A stretch of DNA of 64,000 nt. Origin: CAWKGV01 sp963849305. GTDB taxonomy: Bacteria; Pseudomonadota; Alphaproteobacteria; Acetobacterales; Acetobacteraceae. Positions 26,214 through 39,237 of this stretch are shown here, piece by piece. Position numbers and translations under genes: made by a program. Below the pieces are notes generated by a model. The model searched no databases and had not been told where the DNA came from. It saw only the letters and a list, made by a program, of their open reading frames with translations. Numbering within the stretch: the stretch's first letter is position 1; each line of letters opens with the position of its first letter. Where the stretch lies: positions 186,001 to 250,000 of the forward strand of contig CAWKGV010000001.1 of the NCBI GenBank assembly GCA_963849305.1, in the 5' to 3' direction.

Positions 26214-27959
26214 TGCGACGGGCCAAGAAGGCGACGGTGGCATGGCCCGGCAGCAGGCCGGCCCGCGCCCGGCCCTGCGCGGACTCCGGGACCGCGAACA
26301 ACAGCTCGCCATCCGGTGGGGACAGGGGGACAAGCGACGGACCGAGATTGACCGCCAGGGTCAGCACCCCGGCGCCCCCAAGCCGCCAGCGCGCCATCAC
26401 CGCCGCGCTGCCGAGCGGCTGCGCCCCGAGGCTACGCGCCCGTTCCAGCTCCGGGGCGATCTCGCGTGCGCGGATTGCGAGCAACCGTTGATACAGCTCC
26501 CGTCGGCTGGCGGCGTGGGCGGGATCGGGCCGAGGAATCGACGCCTCGAAGGTCGCGGGCGCGTTCGGGTCGGGAATGCGCTCGCGCATCTCGGGGTCGG
26601 AGAATTCCGGGAAATGCGCGAACTCCTTGCGCCTGCCTTCGCGGACCAGCTTGGCCAGGTCTGGGCCGTGGTCGGTGAAGAACAGGAACGGCGTGCGAGA
26701 GGCGTCCTCCTCGCCCATGAACAGCATCGGGATCTGCGGGCAGAGCATCTGCGCCACGATCGCCGCCTCCAGCGCCGCCGGATCGGCAAGCACAGTCAGG
26801 CGCTCGCCGAAGGCGCGGTTGCCGATCTGGTCGTGGTTTTGCAGGAACAGCACGAAGGCGGTCGCGGGCAGGTCGGCGCTCGGCGTGCCGCGCGGCCGGC
26901 CGCGATGTTGCGAGTGCTGGCCTTGAAAGAGGAAGCCTTCGGCCAGAACCCGCGCCAGCCCCGGCGCGCCGGCTTGGGCATAATCGAGATAATAGCCGCG
27001 ATCCTCGCCGGTCAGCAGCACATGAAACATGTGATGCCCGTCGTCGTTCCATTGCGCGTCGATGTCGCGTCTCAGATGGCTGGCCTGGTTGTGCTCGTTC
27101 TCCAGCACCAGATGCACATATCGGCCGGGCTCGAGCGCGCGGCGCACCTCGTCGGCCATCTCGTCGAGCCAGTCCGGTTCGCTGATCTCGTGGACCGCGT
27201 CGAGCCGCAGCCCATCGAAGCGGTACTCCGTGAGCCAATAGAGCGCGTTCTCGGTGAAGAAGTGCCGCACTTCCGGGCGGCGGAAGTCGATCGCGCCGCC
27301 CCAGGGGGTGTGGATGTCGTCACGGAACATTTGCGGCGCGTAGAGGCTCAGATAGTTCCCATCCGGGCCGAAATGGTTATAAACGACATCGAGGAACATC
27401 ATCAGCCCGTGGCCGTGCGCGGCATCGACCAGCGCCTTTAGCTCCTCGGGCGTGCCGTAGGCGGCATCGGGCGCGAACGGCAGCACGCCGTCGTAGCCCC
27501 AATTGTGCCGGCCGGGGAAATCAGCGATCGGCATTAGCTCCACGGCGGTCACGCCGAGCGCGGCCAGGCGCGGCAGCGCCGTCGCGATGCCACGGAAACC
27601 GCCGAAGCAACCGGCGTGAAGCTCGTAGATCACCGCCTCGGCCCAGGGCCGGCCGGTCCAGTCTTGGTGCTGCCAGGCATAAGCGGCCGGGTCGATCACC
27701 TGGCTCGGGCCGTGGACGTCCTCCGGCTGGAAACGGGAGGCAGGGTCGGGGACCGCGGTTCCGTCCACGAGAATGTAGCGGTAGCGCGTCCCAGCGCCGC
27801 AGCCGGACTCGGCTTCAAACCAGCCGGCCGGGTCGCGGCGCATCGCCAGCGTCTCTCCGCCCTCGATCGCGACCGCAACGCGCTCCTGCGCCGGCGCCCA
27901 CAGGCGGAACCGCGTGCGGCCGTCCGCCAGCAAGGTGGCACCAAACGAGGCGGCTAATG

Positions 27960-27963
<4 letters not shown>
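26206..27963 (-). CDS. treZ: Maltooligosyl trehalose trehalohydrolase
   Basis: A 585-residue GH13 enzyme that cuts free trehalose from the product of TreY. It has an N-terminal beta-domain (FRLWAPAQERVAVAIEGG), then ELHAGCFGGFRGIA, MPIADFPGRHNWGYDG, nucleophile Asp in FDGLRLDAVHEI (about 257), acid Glu in LVLENEHNQASH (about 288) and FLQNHDQIGNRAFGERL. Length and order match characterised TreZ. The start codon overlaps the glgX stop (ATGA), and its end overlaps malQ. With TreY it forms the glucan-to-trehalose branch. Confidence 0.95.
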
Positions 27964-30068
<2,105 letters not shown>

Positions 30069-30101
30069 GGATCAGATGTCCTGAAACGATGCGCTATACT
30101 C

Positions 30102-30185
30102 GTCATGGCCGGACTTGTTCCGGCCATCCACGACTTCGGGCCAGTAAGTCCAGTCGTGGATGCCCACGACAAGCGAGGGCATGAC
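30102..30185. repeat. Composite three-stem palindromic repeat, copy A
   Basis: Begins GTCATGG and ends CATGAC. A first hairpin (ATGGCCGG / CCGGCCAT) and a last hairpin (ATGCCC / GGGCAT) flank a central stem CCACGACTT / AGTCGTGG. Relatives are at 44094-44174, 45375-45447 and 58904-58984. It lies between glgB and glgX on one strand. Confidence 0.75.
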
Positions 30186-30226
30186 GTGGGAATGCAGCGA
30201 TCGACAGCTCAAGCCGGCACGCTCGT

Positions 30227-32440
30227 TCACCCACCCGCCCGGAACATCACCGTGGCCAGCGGCGGCAAGTGGAGCGAGAGCGACTGCTCCTCGCCGTGCG
30301 ACGGCACTTGCTCCGTGCTCACGCCGCCGCCGTTGCCGATATCGGAGCCGCCGTAGAATGCGGAATCGGTGTTCATCACTTCGCGCCAGCGCCCCGCCTG
30401 CGGCACGCCGATCCGATAGTCGGGCCGGGGCACCGGGGTCATGTTGCACACGACGAGCACCGGGGCTACCTCGCCCGCGCCGCAGCGCAGATAGGCGTAA
30501 ACGGAGTTCGCGGAATCATCGCCGATCACCCAACGGAACCCGGCCGGGTGCGCGTCGCATTCGTGCAACGCCGGCTCCCGCGCATAGAGCCGGTTCAGGT
30601 CGCGCACCAGCCGTTGGATGCCGTGATGCGCCGGATCGTCGAGCAAGTACCAGTCGATCTCGCGGTCGTGGCTCCATTCGCGCTCCTGCGCGATCTCGCA
30701 GCCCATGAACAGGAGCTTCTTGCCCGGATGCGACCACATGAAGCCGAAATAGGCGCGCAGATTGGCGAATTTCTGCCACCGGTCGCCCGGCATCTTGTCG
30801 ATCAGCGAGCCCTTGCCGTGAACCACCTCGTCGTGCGACAGCGGCAATACGAAACGCTCGGAATAGGCATAGATCAGGCCGAAGGTGAAGTCGTTGTGGT
30901 GCCAGCGGCGATGGATCGGATCCTGCTCCATGTAGCGGAGCGTGTCGTGCATCCAGCCCATGTTCCATTTGTAATCGAACCCGAGGCCGCCTTCCGAGAC
31001 CGGGCGGGTGACGCCGGGCCAGGCGGTGGATTCCTCGGCGAGCGTCACCGCGCCCGGGCAACGCTCCGGCACCACGCTGTTGAGATGGCGCAGGAAGCCG
31101 ATCGCCTCCAGGTTCTCCCGCCCGCCATAGACGTTGGGTATCCACTCCCCGGCGGCGCGGCTGTAGTCGCGGTAGAGCATCGATGCGACGGCGTCCACGC
31201 GCAGCCCATCGACGTGATAGTGCTCCAACCAGTGAATGGCGCTGGAGATCAGGAACCCCTGCACCTCGCGCCGGCCGAGATTGTAGATGTAGGTGTTCCA
31301 ATCCTGGTGGAAGCCCTCGCGCGGGTCCAGGTGCTCATAGAGGGCAGTGCCGTCAAACCGGGCCAGGCCGTACGCGTCGGTCGGGAAATGCGCCGGCACC
31401 CAGTCGATGATGACGCCGATCTCGGCGCGGTGACAAGCATCGACGAAGCGGGCAAAGCCCTCGGGCGGGCCGAACCGGCCGCTTGGGGCGAAGAGGCTGA
31501 GCGGCTGGTAGCCCCAGGAGCCGGTGAACGGGTGCTCGGCGACAGGCATCAGCTCGATATGGGAGAATCCCATGTCCTTGACGTATGGCACCAGCCGGTC
31601 GCGGAGATCATCCCAGCACGGAAATCGGGTCGGGTCGTTGGCATCGGGGCGCAGCCAGGAGCCGGCATGGACCTCGTAGATCGCGATCGGCGCATCGACG
31701 CGCTGGCGCTCGGCGCGGGCCGCCATCCATGCCTCGTCGCGCCAGGGGAACGGGATGCAGTCGGCCACGATCGAGGCGGTGGCGGGCGGCGCCTCGGAGG
31801 CGCGCGCGAGCGGGTCGGCCTTGAGCGGCTGCTTCGTGCCGTCGGGGCCGACGATCGCGAATTTGTAGCGCGTGCCCGGCCCGATGCGCGGCACGAACAG
31901 CTCCCACACGCCCGCGCCGTGGCGCGCGCGCATCGGCAGGCGTCGGGGATCCCAGGTAACGAAATCGCCGACCACCGAGACCGCACGCGCGTTCGGTGCC
32001 CAAACCGCGAAGCGCACGCCGGCGACGCCGTCGATCGTCATCGGCCGGGCACCGAGCGCGAAGGCCAGCTCGAAATGCCGCCCCTCGTTGAACAGATAGA
32101 GGTCGAGGTCGCTCAGCAGCAGGCCGAAGGAATACGGATCCTCGGTCTCCTGCGTCGCACCCGGCCAGTCGATGCGGAGCAGGTATGGTTCGGCGCTTTC
32201 CACGCGGCCGGCGAACAGGCCGCGCGGCTCGCCTTGCAGCAGAGTGCCGAGCAGCCGGCTAGTCTCGCGCGCGATGACCGCGACGCGCTCCGCGCCGGGC
32301 AGGAAGGCGCGCACGATCCGCCCCTGCGGTGTCGCATGCGGACCGAGCACCGCGAACGGATCGCTCATGCGCGCGTCGGCGAGCGCGGCGGCGACCGAAG
32401 CATCGAGCGGCGGGGCCTCCATGAAGGGCTGGTCAGTCAT
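30227..32440 (-). CDS. glgB: 1,4-alpha-glucan branching enzyme
   Basis: A 737-residue GH13_9 enzyme that makes alpha-1,6 branches. ATG 32440 (MTDQPFMEA) is chosen as it overlaps the upstream stop (ATGA); a longer frame starts 9 codons earlier. Two N-terminal beta-sandwich domains (DPFAVLGPHATPQG; FAVWAPNARAVSVVGDF) are followed by ELMPVAEHPFTGSWGYQ, nucleophile Asp in YHVDGLRVDAVASMLYRDY (about 417) and acid Glu in VTLAEESTAWPGVTRP (about 468), then PLSHDEVVHGKGSL. In the GlgE pathway it branches the linear chains made by GlgE. Confidence 0.96.
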   Translation of the reverse strand: MTDQPFMEAPPLDASVAAALADARMSDPFAVLGPHATPQGRIVRAFLPGAERVAVIARETSRLLGTLLQGEPRGLFAGRVESAEPYLLRIDWPGATQETEDPYSFGLLLSDLDLYLFNEGRHFELAFALGARPMTIDGVAGVRFAVWAPNARAVSVVGDFVTWDPRRLPMRARHGAGVWELFVPRIGPGTRYKFAIVGPDGTKQPLKADPLARASEAPPATASIVADCIPFPWRDEAWMAARAERQRVDAPIAIYEVHAGSWLRPDANDPTRFPCWDDLRDRLVPYVKDMGFSHIELMPVAEHPFTGSWGYQPLSLFAPSGRFGPPEGFARFVDACHRAEIGVIIDWVPAHFPTDAYGLARFDGTALYEHLDPREGFHQDWNTYIYNLGRREVQGFLISSAIHWLEHYHVDGLRVDAVASMLYRDYSRAAGEWIPNVYGGRENLEAIGFLRHLNSVVPERCPGAVTLAEESTAWPGVTRPVSEGGLGFDYKWNMGWMHDTLRYMEQDPIHRRWHHNDFTFGLIYAYSERFVLPLSHDEVVHGKGSLIDKMPGDRWQKFANLRAYFGFMWSHPGKKLLFMGCEIAQEREWSHDREIDWYLLDDPAHHGIQRLVRDLNRLYAREPALHECDAHPAGFRWVIGDDSANSVYAYLRCGAGEVAPVLVVCNMTPVPRPDYRIGVPQAGRWREVMNTDSAFYGGSDIGNGGGVSTEQVPSHGEEQSLSLHLPPLATVMFRAGG

Positions 32441-35400
32441 TCGGCGGCCTGCCGGGTCGTGTGCCATTCCGCGCCGAGCGACTGCTCGGCGATCACCGCC
32501 AGACCATGCAACGGCACGTCGATCCAGGTAGGCCGGTTGGCCGCCTCGTAGGCGACCTCGTAGGCGGCCTTCTCGATCAGGAATAGGCGCAGCAGCGCCT
32601 CCTCCGCCTCCGCGTCGCCCTGTGGCGCGACCTCGCGATAGCCGGCGAGAAAGGCCGGGGTCGCGCGTTCCAAGAAGGCGGACAGGAACAATTCGCGCCG
32701 CTCCGCGGGTAGATGCGCGTGCGCTTCGTAGCTCTTGCGCCGGACCACCGCGGCGGCATAGTCGAACGAGCGGATCACCCCCGCGAGATCACGCGCGGGG
32801 CTGGTCTTGGCGCGACGCTGCGCAAGCGGGCGCGCGGGTTCGCCCTCGAAATCGATAATGTAGATATCGCCGCCCGAGACCAGCGTCTGGCCCAGATGCA
32901 GGTCGCCGTGAATGCGCGTGAGCGGCGTGCGGGCGCCGCGACTGGCAAGGCTCCGCACCGCGTCGGCGAGCGGTTCGCGGGCCGCGAGCAAGCTGGCCGC
33001 GGCCTCCGCCGCCCGGTTCCAAGCTCGCCTGCGCGCCAATCGCCGCGTAGGAAGCGGCAAGCTGCTCCATCACCTGTTCGGCCCAGCGGTGCAGGGTATC
33101 GCCGTCGGCCTGCTCGGGCGCGAAGGCCGGGTCGTCGCAAGGGCGCGCGAGGACCGCGTGCATTTCGCCCAGGCGCCGACCGAGCACGCCCGCCATTGAT
33201 TCGAACTCGGCGAACTTCTCCGGCTGCACGGCATCGACATCCTCGGCGTCCAGATCGGAGAGCCCGCGCATCAGCCACTCCAGCGTCCAGTTCCAAGCAT
33301 CGCCCTGGTTGCGAATGAAACCTTGTGCCACGGCCAGCGTGTGCCTTGTACCCTCGGCGCCGACACGCACCATCTCGCCCAGCAGCGGCGGGATGTGCTC
33401 GAACCCGTGTTCGGTGAGGTAGCGGCCCATTTCCGCTTCCGGGTGCGGGCCGCCGATCACGCGGCGGAACAGCTTGAGCATCGCGGCGTCGCCCACGATC
33501 AGCGAGCTGTTCGACTGCTCGGCCGAGAGCCACGTGACCTCGGCGCCAGGGGCGATGCTGACGGCGCGCATCTGCTCGGTCGGCTCGAAGCGGATCTCGC
33601 CGTCCTGGGTGGGCACGCGCGTCTCCCGCGCGAAGCCGGTCATCACCGCGTGGACGAAGACCTGCATCGCGAAGCCGTCGGTAAGCAAGCCCATCCGTCC
33701 GCCGCGCCGGACATGCGCGAGTGCCAGCTGCGCCGGCAGCGCAGCGGTGGAAAGCTCGTCCTCCCAGCAGACCGAGAGCGGCAACAGCCAACGCGAGGTG
33801 CCGGCGGCGGTCTCGGTTTCGATCTCGCCGATCACCACCTCGCGGTCGGTCTGCGGCAAGGGCGTGACCAAGGCGAGCCGCACCGCGTCCAGCCGTTGGT
33901 CCTTGGCCGCGAACCAGCGGCGGACGGCGAGGTAAGCGGGCAATATCTCGCGTTCGAGCACGGCACGACACGCAGTGAGCGCATCGGTGAGCGAGCGGCG
34001 GATGACGATGGTCTGATATTCGGGCATGGGCTCCGGTGCGGGCGTGTGCCACGAGGGCCACTCCGCCTCCCTGGCTAGAAGGAACCAATAGAAACCATAG
34101 GGCGGCAGGGTCAGCAAATAGGTGAGCTGGCCAACCGGCGGGAAGATCGAGCCGCCGTCCAACTCCACCGGCAGCCGCCCGGCGAACTCGGACAGGTCCA
34201 GCTCCACCGCCTGCGGCGTGCGCGCCAGATTGGCGACGCAGAGCAACGTTTCCTGCTCGTGCTCGCGCAGATAGGCCAGCACCTTGCGGTTCTTCGGGTA
34301 GAGCAGGCGGAAGGAACCGCGGCCGAGCGCGCGGTGCTGGCGGCGCAGGCCAAGCACGCGGCGCGTCCAGTTGAGCAGGCTGTGCCGGTCGCGCGCCTCG
34401 GCCTCCACGTTCACCGCCTCGTAGCCGTAGAGCGGGTCCATGATCGCGGGCAGCACCAGCGAGGATGGGTCGGCGCGCGAGAACCCGCCATTGCGGTCGT
34501 CGGACCACTGCATCGGCGTGCGCACGCCGTCGCGGTCGCCGAGATGGATGTTGTCGCCCATACCGATCTCGTCGCCGTAGTAGATGACCGGCGTCCCGGG
34601 CATGGAGAACAGCAGGTACTTCATCAGCTCCACGCGTCTTCGGTCGTGTTCCAGCAACGGGAACAGCCGGCGGCGGATACCGAGGTTGAGTCGGGCGCGG
34701 CGGTCGGCGGCGTAGGTCTCCCACAGATAGTCGCGCTCGGAGTTGGTGACCATCTCCAAGGTCAGCTCGTCGTGGTTGCGCAGGAAGATGGCCCACTGGC
34801 AGGTCTCGGGGATGTCCGGCGTCTGGCGCAGGATATCCGTGATCGGGAACCGGTCCTCGCGCGCGATCGCCATGTACATGCGCGGCATCAGCGGGAAGTG
34901 GAACGCCATGTGGCATTCGTCGCCGTTGCCGAAATATTCCTTCACGTCCTCCGGCCACTGATTGGCCTCGGCGAGCAGCATCCGGTCGGGGTAGTCGGCA
35001 TCAAGCGCCGCGCGGATCCTCTTTAGTACGTCATGCGTCTCGGGCAGGTTCTCGTTATTCGTCCCCTCGCGTTCGACCAAATAGGGCACGGCATCGAGCC
35101 GGAGCCCATCCACGCCCAGATCGAGCCAGAACCGCATCACCGCGAGCACTTCCTTGAGCACGCGGGGGTTGTCGTAATTGAGGTCCGGCTGGTGCGAGTA
35201 GAAGCGGTGCCAATAATAGGCGCCGGCCTCCGCGTCCCAGGTCCAGTTCGACCGTTCGGTATCGACGAAGATGATGCGCGTGCCGGCGTATTTCTGGTCG
35301 CTGTCGGACCAGACGTAGAAGTCCCGATGCACCGAGCCTCGCTTGGCCCGGCGCGCGCGCTGGAACCACGGATGCTGGTCGGAGGTGTGGTTGACCACCA

Positions 35401-35749
35401 GTTCGGTCAGCACCCGCATCCCGCGCGCATGGGCGGCATGGATGAAGCGGCGCACGTCGGCCATCGTGCCGTAATCCGGATGCACGCCGCGGTAGTCGCT
35501 GATATCGTAGCCGTCGTCCAAGCGCGGCGAGGGATAGAATGGCAACAGCCAGATCACCGTCACGCCAAGCGAGGCGATGTAATCCAGCTTCGAGAGCAGC
35601 CCCGGGAAGTCGCCGACGCCATCATTGTTTGAGTCGAAGAACGACTTGATGTGCAACTGGTAGATGACGGCGTCCTTGTACCACAGCCGGTCCTCCTGCT
35701 GGGGCGCGGTGGCGGCCATCGCCAGCGGCTGGGCGAGCGGGACGTTCAA
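32437..35749 (-). pseudogene. treS: Trehalose synthase-maltokinase fusion (TreS-Mak), one frameshift in the kinase part
   Basis: Residues 1-550 are trehalose synthase: WYKDAVIYQLHIKSFFDSN, WLLPFYPSPRLDDGYDISDY, nucleophile Asp in VDGLRLDAVPYLVEREG (about 218) and acid Glu in LLAEANQWPEDVKEYF. It interconverts trehalose and maltose. A maltokinase follows (from about 580, WFAAKDQRLDAVRL), which phosphorylates maltose to maltose 1-phosphate for GlgE. The frame breaks near 33020, after AAIGAQAS; the other frame resumes at WNRAAEAAASLLAARE and holds the kinase core RIHGDLHLGQT and YIIDFEGEPARPL to 32437. If real, the break removes the catalytic kinase residues. The start overlaps the glgE stop (ATGA). 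Total length would be about 1100, usual for such fusions. Confidence 0.9.
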
Positions 35750-38700
35750 AGCGTTCCTCCGGAAGTTCCGACCGGCGGCGTGACGCGCCAGACGGCGAAT
35801 GGCAGATCGGCGGGGTCAAGCCGGATGCGCTGCGTCTTGCCGCTCCAGACGAAGCGATGCCCGCGCATCAGGTCGTCCACGGCAACGGAACCAGTGTCGG
35901 GCAACCCCCATTCCCAGAGCGGAACCTCGATCACGGCGTCCTGCGCGCGATGCGGGTCGAAGCTGACCGCAACGAGGATCATGGCCAGCCCGCTCGGCGC
36001 CATCTTGCCGTAGAGCAGCACCTGGTCGTTGATGGCGTTGTAGAAGGTCAGGCCGAGATGCGTCTGCAATGCCGGGTTGGCGCGGCGGATGCGGTTCAAC
36101 GCGGCGATCTCGGCGGCGATATTGCCGGAGGCGTTCCAGTCGCGCACGCGGATCTCGTATTTCTCGGAATCGAGATATTCCTCGCGGCCGGGCAGTGGTG
36201 CCGACTCGCACAGCTCGAAGCCGGAATACATGCCCCACAGCCCCGAGAGGGTGGTTGCCAGCGCCGCGCGGATCAGGAACCCGGCGCGGCCCGAGGCCTG
36301 CAGGAAATACGGGTTGATATCCGGCGTGTTGACGAAAAAGTTGGGCCGGAAGAAATCGCGCACCGGCTCCGCGTTCAGCTCGGTCAAGTACTCGGTGAAC
36401 TCCTGCTTCGTGGTCCGCCAGGTGAAGTAGGTGTAGGACTGCGTGAAGCCGATCTTCGCCAGCCGGTACATCATCTTGGGCCGGGTGAAGGCTTCCGAGA
36501 GGAAGATCACGCCGGGATCGCGGGCGCGGATGTCGGCGATCATCCACTGCCAGAACGGCAGCGGCTTGGTGTGAGGATTGTCCACGCGGAAGATGCGCAC
36601 GCCCTGCTCTCGCCAGAACCATACCACGTCGCGCAGCGCCACCCACAGCGAGGGGACCGCCGCTTCGGCGTAGAACTCCACGTTGACGATGTCCTGGTAT
36701 TTCTTGGGCGGGTTCTCGGCGTAGCGGACCGAGCCGTCGGGGCGCCAACTGAACCAGGCCGGGTGCTGCTTGATCCAGGGATGATCGAGCGAGCACTGGA
36801 TGGCGAAATCAAGCGCGATCTCCAGCCCATGCGCGTGGGCCGCCGCGATCAGACCGCGGAAATCCTCGAACGTGCCGAGCGCGGGCAGGATGGCGTCGTG
36901 CCCGCCTTCCTCGGCGCCGATCGCGTAGGGGCTGCCGAGATCGCCCGGTTCGGCTTCAAGCGCGTTGTTGCGGCCCTTGCGGTTGGTGTGCCCGATCGGG
37001 CTGATCGGGGGGAAATAAAGCACGTCGAAGCCCATCTCGCAGATGCGCGGCAGGCCGGCGATCACGTCAGCGAAGGTGCCGGGCCGGCGCGGGTCCGTGG
37101 TGGCCGACCGCGGAAACATCTCGTACCAGCTCGCGAACCCGGCCTGCGGGCGGTCGGCGTCGAGCGGCAGCTCCGGATGGCGAACCAGGAACGGCTGCTG
37201 CCTGCACGCCCGCATCGCGGCATCGGTCTCGTCGGCGAGCAGGATGGCGAGGCGCTGCTCGGGCGCCGCATCGCCGAGTGCGCGCGCGATGGGCTCGACC
37301 GCGGCGCACCCATTTTCCGGCGCCTGGGCGGCGAAGCGGGCGGCGAGCTGACGCCCCTCTTCCAGCTCCAGCCCGAGATCCTGACCGGCGTCGCGCTTGC
37401 GGCCGAGATCGCGGCGGAACGTCGCCCAGTCGTCCCACCACGCCTCGATGGTAAAATAGTGCCGGCCGACGCGCCCGGGCGTGAAGGACGCCTGCCAGCG
37501 ATCATTGGCGAGCGGCTGCATCGGCACGCGGCGCCAGCCCACTTCGTCGGCACAACGCCACAGCAGCGCGGCAGCCAGAACGTCGTGCCCATCGGCCAAG
37601 ATGTCCGCGCTGATGGCGACGCTCTCGCCAACCAAGCGCTTCACGGCGAAGGCGCCGCCGTCCACGACGGGCGCGATCGCCTCGAGCGCGATGCGTGGGG
37701 CCGTGGTGGCGGCTTCGGTCGCGGCCTCGGTGTCGCGGATGCGGGGCAGGGTCACGTCCGGGAGCCGTTCGCAGAGCGCCAGCCGCACCTCGCCCGGCGC
37801 CAGCGGCGCATCAAGATCGAGCGGGCCATTCATCCTTTGCGGGTGCCCGAACGCCGCGCCAGCGGTGGGCGGCAGCGGCGACAGCGCGATATCGAGCGGC
37901 GCCGGGTGCGCGAGGTCCGGATTGGCGAGCACCACCAGTGCCAGGTTCGCCGCACGGGCGTCCCGCGCATCGGCGCGCAGCAGCGCGGTCGCCCGGCTGT
38001 CCGGCCCGGTCAGCGCCCGCATCTCGCCCATGGCGCCGATCTCGGCGATGCGGTCCACCAGTTGGTTGGCCTCGCGGATCTCCCCCGACAGATCAAGCGC
38101 GGCCTCCTGGCGCGCGTTCTCGAAATCCTGCGGGGCGGCGCGGGCGTGATCGAACGGGCGGCGGGTGGCGTATTCGAAGCCCATCGGGACGAAGATGCCG
38201 TCGGCGGTGGCCGCCGCCAGCCGAAGCGCGCGGCGATAGGCGGTGCCGATATCGGCCTGCGGATCGAGCCGGGCGACCAGTCGCTCGGTGAAGGACGGCT
38301 CCGGGGAGGCGAGCGCGGGGGCGACCTCGCTCAGCGCCGCCGCTTCCTCCACGAACCAGGGGCTGCGCACGTCCCACCAGGCGAGCGAGGAGACCACGCG
38401 ATCGAACCCCGCGCCGGCGAGCCGCGCCACCGCCGCGCGCGACAGGCCCGGAGTCCAGGCGAGGAACAGGCAGCCGGGGGAAGCGGCGCGCACGGCGCCG
38501 ATGATGTCGCGCCATACCTCGGGCGGCACGCGGTCGGGGGCGAGGCAGCGGAACCCGGCCACGCCGGCCATGGCCAGCCGGGTGAGCCGCGCGGCCCACC
38601 ACGCGCCGAGGGCGGCGGCCGGCTCCGCGTGCTCGAAGCGCGCTCGCGCGGCCTCGCGCGGCGGGGGCGGGTGGCGCGGGTCGGGCGGCTCGGCGTTGTC

Positions 38701-39051
38701 CGCCCCGTCGCCATCGGTTGGGCCGCCCTCGAACCAGGCGCGCTGGCGGGCGCGGATCGGCGCGTCGGCGGCGACGCGATCCGGCACGATGTCGAGGATC
38801 AGGCCGAGCTCGTGGCGCGCGGACGCATCCGCAAGCCGGGCCACGGCATCGTCGGCCGCGCCGTTGCCGAGCGCCGGGTGCAGCGCCTCGTGGTCGGCGG
38901 TGAGGAAGATGTCGCCGCCCGCGCCGGGCGCGAAGAGCGGGGCGGACGCGACGTGATCGAAGCCCATCGCACGGCAGCGCGCGAGGTGACGCGGCCATTC
39001 CGCGAGCGGACCGGCGACCAGCGGGTGCAGGTGGTAGATCTTCGGCGCCAT
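35746..39051 (-). CDS. glgE: Maltosyltransferase GlgE with extra degenerate GH13-like N-terminal domain
   Basis: A 1101-residue protein. The C-terminal part (about 435-1101) is GlgE, which adds maltose from maltose 1-phosphate to alpha-glucan: ASWYEMFPRSATTDPRRPGT, VLYFPPISPIGHTNRKGRNN, nucleophile Asp in GVRIFRVDNPHTKPLPFW (about 822), acid Glu in VIFLSEAFTRPKMMYRL (about 850) and SYTYFTWRTTKQEFTEYL. Typical GlgE has 650-700 residues. The extra 400 look like a GH13 barrel whose active-site residues are lost (DIVPDRVA for DVVxNH, GFRCLAPD for GxRxDA). ATG 39051 has AAGGAGG upstream. It heads the cluster; a divergent 187-nt gap to the next plus-strand gene should hold the promoter. Confidence 0.95.
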   Translation of the reverse strand: MAPKIYHLHPLVAGPLAEWPRHLARCRAMGFDHVASAPLFAPGAGGDIFLTADHEALHPALGNGAADDAVARLADASARHELGLILDIVPDRVAADAPIRARQRAWFEGGPTDGDGADNAEPPDPRHPPPPREAARARFEHAEPAAALGAWWAARLTRLAMAGVAGFRCLAPDRVPPEVWRDIIGAVRAASPGCLFLAWTPGLSRAAVARLAGAGFDRVVSSLAWWDVRSPWFVEEAAALSEVAPALASPEPSFTERLVARLDPQADIGTAYRRALRLAAATADGIFVPMGFEYATRRPFDHARAAPQDFENARQEAALDLSGEIREANQLVDRIAEIGAMGEMRALTGPDSRATALLRADARDARAANLALVVLANPDLAHPAPLDIALSPLPPTAGAAFGHPQRMNGPLDLDAPLAPGEVRLALCERLPDVTLPRIRDTEAATEAATTAPRIALEAIAPVVDGGAFAVKRLVGESVAISADILADGHDVLAAALLWRCADEVGWRRVPMQPLANDRWQASFTPGRVGRHYFTIEAWWDDWATFRRDLGRKRDAGQDLGLELEEGRQLAARFAAQAPENGCAAVEPIARALGDAAPEQRLAILLADETDAAMRACRQQPFLVRHPELPLDADRPQAGFASWYEMFPRSATTDPRRPGTFADVIAGLPRICEMGFDVLYFPPISPIGHTNRKGRNNALEAEPGDLGSPYAIGAEEGGHDAILPALGTFEDFRGLIAAAHAHGLEIALDFAIQCSLDHPWIKQHPAWFSWRPDGSVRYAENPPKKYQDIVNVEFYAEAAVPSLWVALRDVVWFWREQGVRIFRVDNPHTKPLPFWQWMIADIRARDPGVIFLSEAFTRPKMMYRLAKIGFTQSYTYFTWRTTKQEFTEYLTELNAEPVRDFFRPNFFVNTPDINPYFLQASGRAGFLIRAALATTLSGLWGMYSGFELCESAPLPGREEYLDSEKYEIRVRDWNASGNIAAEIAALNRIRRANPALQTHLGLTFYNAINDQVLLYGKMAPSGLAMILVAVSFDPHRAQDAVIEVPLWEWGLPDTGSVAVDDLMRGHRFVWSGKTQRIRLDPADLPFAVWRVTPPVGTSGGTL

Positions 39052-39237
39052 GCTTACGCCAGCCTCCTTCCTTTCTCACGGCAAGGCGCGAGCGCGGAGC
39101 ACGCGAGCGCCAAACAGATACGCCGCTATCGGCACCGATCAGGCCTCGTAGCACGCACTCACGCTCAGTTCATCCTGCAATGCCCACGCCGAGTCGGGTG
39201 ATAGCGGTCTGAACGCCTTCGGTCACGTTCCGTTGCG

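Noticed and set aside
30269..32551. Plus-strand open frame opposite glgB
   Set aside because: An antisense shadow of a clear branching enzyme gene, with no protein features of its own.
35857..39201. Plus-strand open frame of over 1100 codons opposite glgE
   Set aside because: High-GC third positions keep the antisense frame open. All glgE motifs are on the minus strand; the antisense product has no domain.
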